From DATHTK01 sp035463295 (GTDB taxonomy: Bacteria; Actinomycetota; Rubrobacteria; Rubrobacterales; Rubrobacteraceae), in assembly GCA_035463295.1 (NCBI GenBank), contig DATHTK010000019.1, positions 1 to 14,179 of the forward strand: a DNA stretch of 14,179 bases. The letters are read 5' to 3'. The translations under genes were made by a program, and so were the position numbers. Shown in pieces: positions 13,366-14,179 of this stretch. Position 1 is the stretch's first letter. Every line of letters begins with the position of its first letter. The notes under the pieces were generated by a model. That model had not been told where the DNA came from. It was given only the letters and a program-made list of their open reading frames with translations, and made no database searches.

Positions 13366-14179
13366 TTACGAGGAGAGAGCCCCCCCTTCGGCCGCCGGGG
13401 TTTCGATGCCGTACATGTTGATGCCCGGGTCGTGGTTCGGCTGAGACCTGGGGTAGCGCTCGACGAAGTCGTCGGCGATCTGCTCCATCGTCGCCCAGCG
13501 CACGCCGTCGTGGCCGTTTATGTAGTCGATGAGGCGCTCGAGCATCAGCAGACACTGAGGCCGGCCACTCACGTCGGGGTGGATGGTCAGGCAGTACGTC
13601 GCGTAGTCCATCTCCCTGTACATCCAGTCGAACTGGTCGCGCCACAGCTCCTCGATGTCGCGCGGGTTCACGAAACCGTGGCTGTTGGGCGACCCCTTGA
13701 TGAACATCATCGGGGGCAGGTCGTCGAGGTACCAGTTGCCCCCGATCTTGACGAGGTCTATCTCCTCGCCGCGCACCAGAGGTTTCATCCACTCCTCGGC
13801 CGTCTTGGAGTAGTCGATCTTCGTCCACGAGTCGCCTATCCGCGCGTAGTACGGGGTGAAGTCGCGGTGCTGGAGGCTGTGGTCGTACTTGTAGTCGTAC
13901 TCGAGCAGCAGCTCGTTGGTAGTGGCCGAAACCTCCCACCACGGCGCCACGTTGCCGACCGGCTTCCTGCCCGCCACGTTCTCGATCAGCTCGAGGCACT
14001 TCTCGAGGACGTCCCTCTCCTGCTGCGGCGTCATAGCGACCGGGTTCTCGTGCGAGTAGCCGTGGCTCCCGATCTCGTGCCCCGCGTCGACCACCATCTT
14101 GACCTGATCCGGGAACGTCTCGATCGAGTGCCCCGGGATGAACCACGTGGTCCTGAGGTCGTACTTCTCGAAGAGCTTG
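13366..14179 (-). CDS. Polysaccharide deacetylase (NodB fold, HpPgdA-like), 5' end outside window
   Basis: The frame is open to the right edge; 270 residues are present and the start is missing. Upstream of the first internal ATG (14097) it reads LRTTWFIPGHSIETFP, then AGHEIGSHGYSHENP with the two metal-binding histidines of the second NodB motif (HGYSH). The first motif, with the catalytic aspartate, must lie beyond 14179. Later landmarks are YDYKYDHSLQHRDFTPYY, GSPNSHGF and TYCLTIHPDVSGRPQ, the last carrying the C-terminal catalytic histidine. This pattern is closest to the Helicobacter PgdA-like group, which also includes cyclic imide hydrolases and allantoinase-like enzymes, so a small-molecule substrate is as likely as peptidoglycan. 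The genes following it on the same strand are the CxxC protein and the CobW GTPase. Confidence 0.88.
   Translation of the reverse strand, partial: KLFEKYDLRTTWFIPGHSIETFPDQVKMVVDAGHEIGSHGYSHENPVAMTPQQERDVLEKCLELIENVAGRKPVGNVAPWWEVSATTNELLLEYDYKYDHSLQHRDFTPYYARIGDSWTKIDYSKTAEEWMKPLVRGEEIDLVKIGGNWYLDDLPPMMFIKGSPNSHGFVNPRDIEELWRDQFDWMYREMDYATYCLTIHPDVSGRPQCLLMLERLIDYINGHDGVRWATMEQIADDFVERYPRSQPNHDPGINMYGIETPAAEGGALSS

Noticed and set aside
12096..13421. 441-aa open frame on the plus strand opposite the CobW and CxxC genes
   Set aside because: Antisense shadow with no recognisable domain; the minus-strand genes carry full motifs.

Overview
The window is about 14 kb of GC-rich bacterial chromosome with tightly packed genes, many GTG and TTG starts, frequent ATA/ATAAAG codons and frequent stop/start overlaps. 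This style and gene content fit a high-GC actinobacterium. A Rubrobacter-like lineage is my best guess, from general familiarity and not from any search. No tRNA, rRNA, CRISPR array, insertion sequence or phage gene is visible. No stretch above 300 bases lacks a gene.

Layout, left to right. (1) The C-terminal ATP-binding end of a NarL/DesK-type sensor histidine kinase runs in from the left edge (+). (2) An ABC exporter (-) is followed by an overlooked 23-codon membrane peptide with a perfect Shine-Dalgarno sequence, overlapping the exporter stop. (3) A degenerate receiver-domain protein and a Nudix (ADP-ribose pyrophosphatase-like) hydrolase form a translationally coupled + strand pair. This pair ends in a perfect 20-bp inverted repeat that serves as a bidirectional terminator against (4) an A-type Fe-S carrier of the HesB/IscA/ErpA family (-). 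(5) A MoxR ATPase, DUF58 protein and TgpA-like membrane transglutaminase form a three-gene operon (-) behind a promoter with a perfect TATAAT. (6) A probable leaderless HNH endonuclease follows (-). (7) A CoA-thioester catabolic operon (-) reads, in order of transcription, MaoC hydratase, a 41-codon remnant that looks like the N-terminus of an MmgE/PrpD protein, acyl-CoA dehydrogenase and class III CoA-transferase. (8) Furthest right (-) are a polysaccharide deacetylase cut by the window edge, a small CxxC protein and a COG0523/CobW metallochaperone GTPase.

Functionally, the MoxR/DUF58/transglutaminase module is a widespread but poorly understood envelope-associated set. The MaoC/ACAD/CoA-transferase set probably activates and degrades a branched or dicarboxylic acid by way of CoA esters, with mesaconate or itaconate chemistry as one possibility. 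The CobW/CxxC pair suggests metal delivery to a small client. The observations most worth a second look are the 23-codon membrane peptide at 291-362 and the MmgE/PrpD-like remnant at 11258-11383. The remnant sits exactly between two coupled genes and keeps both 4-base overlaps.
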